From Macrolepiota albuminosa (taxonomy: Eukaryota > Basidiomycota > Agaricomycetes > Agaricales > Agaricaceae): 64,000 nt of DNA. Of the stretch, positions 63,030 through 64,000 are shown piece by piece; within the stretch, counting starts at the first letter, position 1; each line of letters starts with the position of its first letter. The DNA lies in assembly GCA_027475525.1 (NCBI GenBank), contig JAMWFC010000051.1, forward strand, positions 372,001-436,000, in the 5' to 3' direction. Below the pieces are notes generated by a model. That model had not been told where the DNA came from. It saw nothing but the letters and a program-made list of their open reading frames with translations, and ran no database searches. The position numbers and the translations under genes were made by a program.

Positions 63030-64000
63030 ACAGGTACATTTTTCCTCATGAAGAATATCTTACTTTGCAAGAAAGTGTGAGATAAATAATTAATTATCTA
63101 GATGAAGCCATATATCAATTCTTCAATTTTTCTGATTATGAATTTGGACCCATCACCATTCAAACTCTTTTTGAACTATTTAAAAGACCTCGCATCAATA
63201 TTAACCCTACTCTTTTGAGTATTGCTCTTGATCTTTATAGTTCTATTCAATATCTTTCACTGTTACATACGGACTATACCTCAAAGAGCTCTTAAACTTA
63301 GTATCATTAATCCAGATCATCCAGTTTATGTTGACTATAAAGATGATGATGGCATAATCATATAGATTTATTGATCTTCTGCATCAGCCACCTCTGACAT
63401 TTCTAACCAAGAACTTAATGACATCATGTTATATATTTTTGCTTGCTTCTTAACCTTTGAACATCATATGATCAATAGGCATCCTTGACATTTTAGTCAT
63501 CGTATTCCTTAAAATCGTCTTGAGTCTTCTTATTGTTGTGTTCATGATGCTGCTACAAATGTTTTTGAAACCCGTTGTATTCAACAACAAATATATAGTG
63601 TTTCTGATCCAAATTCTTTTTGACATCATAATAGCTAACATGGCAAGTTTTTTTAAGTTATTCTTACATCGCAATATTAATGTTTTTGATTTAATATAAG
63701 TCTTATTCAATGGAGGATAGTATTTCATGCTTTTATTAATAGCTTTTCTTGATTTATTACTGCTATTTGAGCAAGTAATAACAATCATGCAAGAACAGTC
63801 TTCTAAGTTTTTTTTGATGCAATTGCTGTGCATAAAATTCCTAGTTGTATTTATAGTGATCATAGCATAGAGAATCTTTTAGTTGCTCAATATATAGAGG
63901 AATTACGAGATGTAGAACAAAGATCTTATATTTTGGACAGGTATGAATTTTTTGAATTTTGTTTTCACTCTTAATTGATTAATTCAACAGAAGTGTACAT
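63030..64000 (+). pseudogene. Integrase-core (DDE) transposase relic, copy 2, truncated by window end
   Basis: DEAIYQFFNFSDYEFGPITI and FELFKRPRIN (63100-63200) are followed by ELNDIMLYIFACF, then IQQQIYSVSDPNSF with HHN at the first catalytic Asp position (63572-63635). WRIVFHAFINSFSWFITAIW and NNNHARTVF (63705-63800) come next, and the second Asp and Glu region IYSDHSIENLLVAQYIEELR (63853-63912), then RSYIW. It is the same family as 54170-55600 but on the other strand. Stops at former Trp, Gln and Arg codons mark it as dead. It continues beyond the window. Confidence 0.7.

Overview
The window is a transposon graveyard from a filamentous fungus, almost certainly an agaricomycete basidiomycete. 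I infer this from the protein families I recognise (mushroom-type Ty3/gypsy, Ty1/copia and DIRS-like polyproteins, a TET/JBP-type dioxygenase, an agaricomycete integrase-core transposase) and from short 42-102 bp GT...AG introns. I see no intact host gene, tRNA or rRNA. CpG is almost absent outside the youngest elements.

Layout. 1-4770: a decayed DIRS-like tyrosine-recombinase retrotransposon inside an old gypsy LTR. 4771-8150: a gutted chromodomain-type gypsy with a foreign LTR inside. 8283-12470: a decayed, unrecognised retroelement ORF split by a solo LTR and ending at a polypurine tract. 13640-17965 (minus): a long, AT-rich, unrecognised coding relic. 19083-20755: a dead Tc1/mariner element. 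20762-23530: old LTR and gag pieces.

23536-37965 is the youngest structure. It is a gypsy element, G1, with 948-bp LTRs, a primer-binding site (PBS), a polypurine tract (PPT), a 4-bp target duplication, gag-protease, pol and an antisense ORF behind pol. A second element, N, is inserted in its gag in the opposite orientation. N is 4,765 bp with 1,074-bp LTRs and encodes only a Gag. N has the same PBS, a near-identical PPT and the same target-site length as G1, so it looks like a Gag-only (TR-GAG type) element that uses the G1 machinery in trans.

37983-54105 is a mosaic of an old G1-type LTR with nearly all CpGs lost, gypsy gag pieces, one near-complete but dead copia element (minus), and many copia LTRs in both orientations with gag/pol fragments between them. 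54170-64000 is AT-rich host-like DNA with two copies of an integrase-core transposase relic and a broken TET/JBP-type gene with five recognisable introns.

An important caution: six tandem duplications of exactly 77 bp occur in unrelated sequences (19.3, 34.6, 47.1, 47.8, 51.5 and 51.8 kb). This is best explained by unmerged assembler k-mer overlaps, so the copia mosaic at 47-54 kb should not be read as real chromosome structure without long reads.
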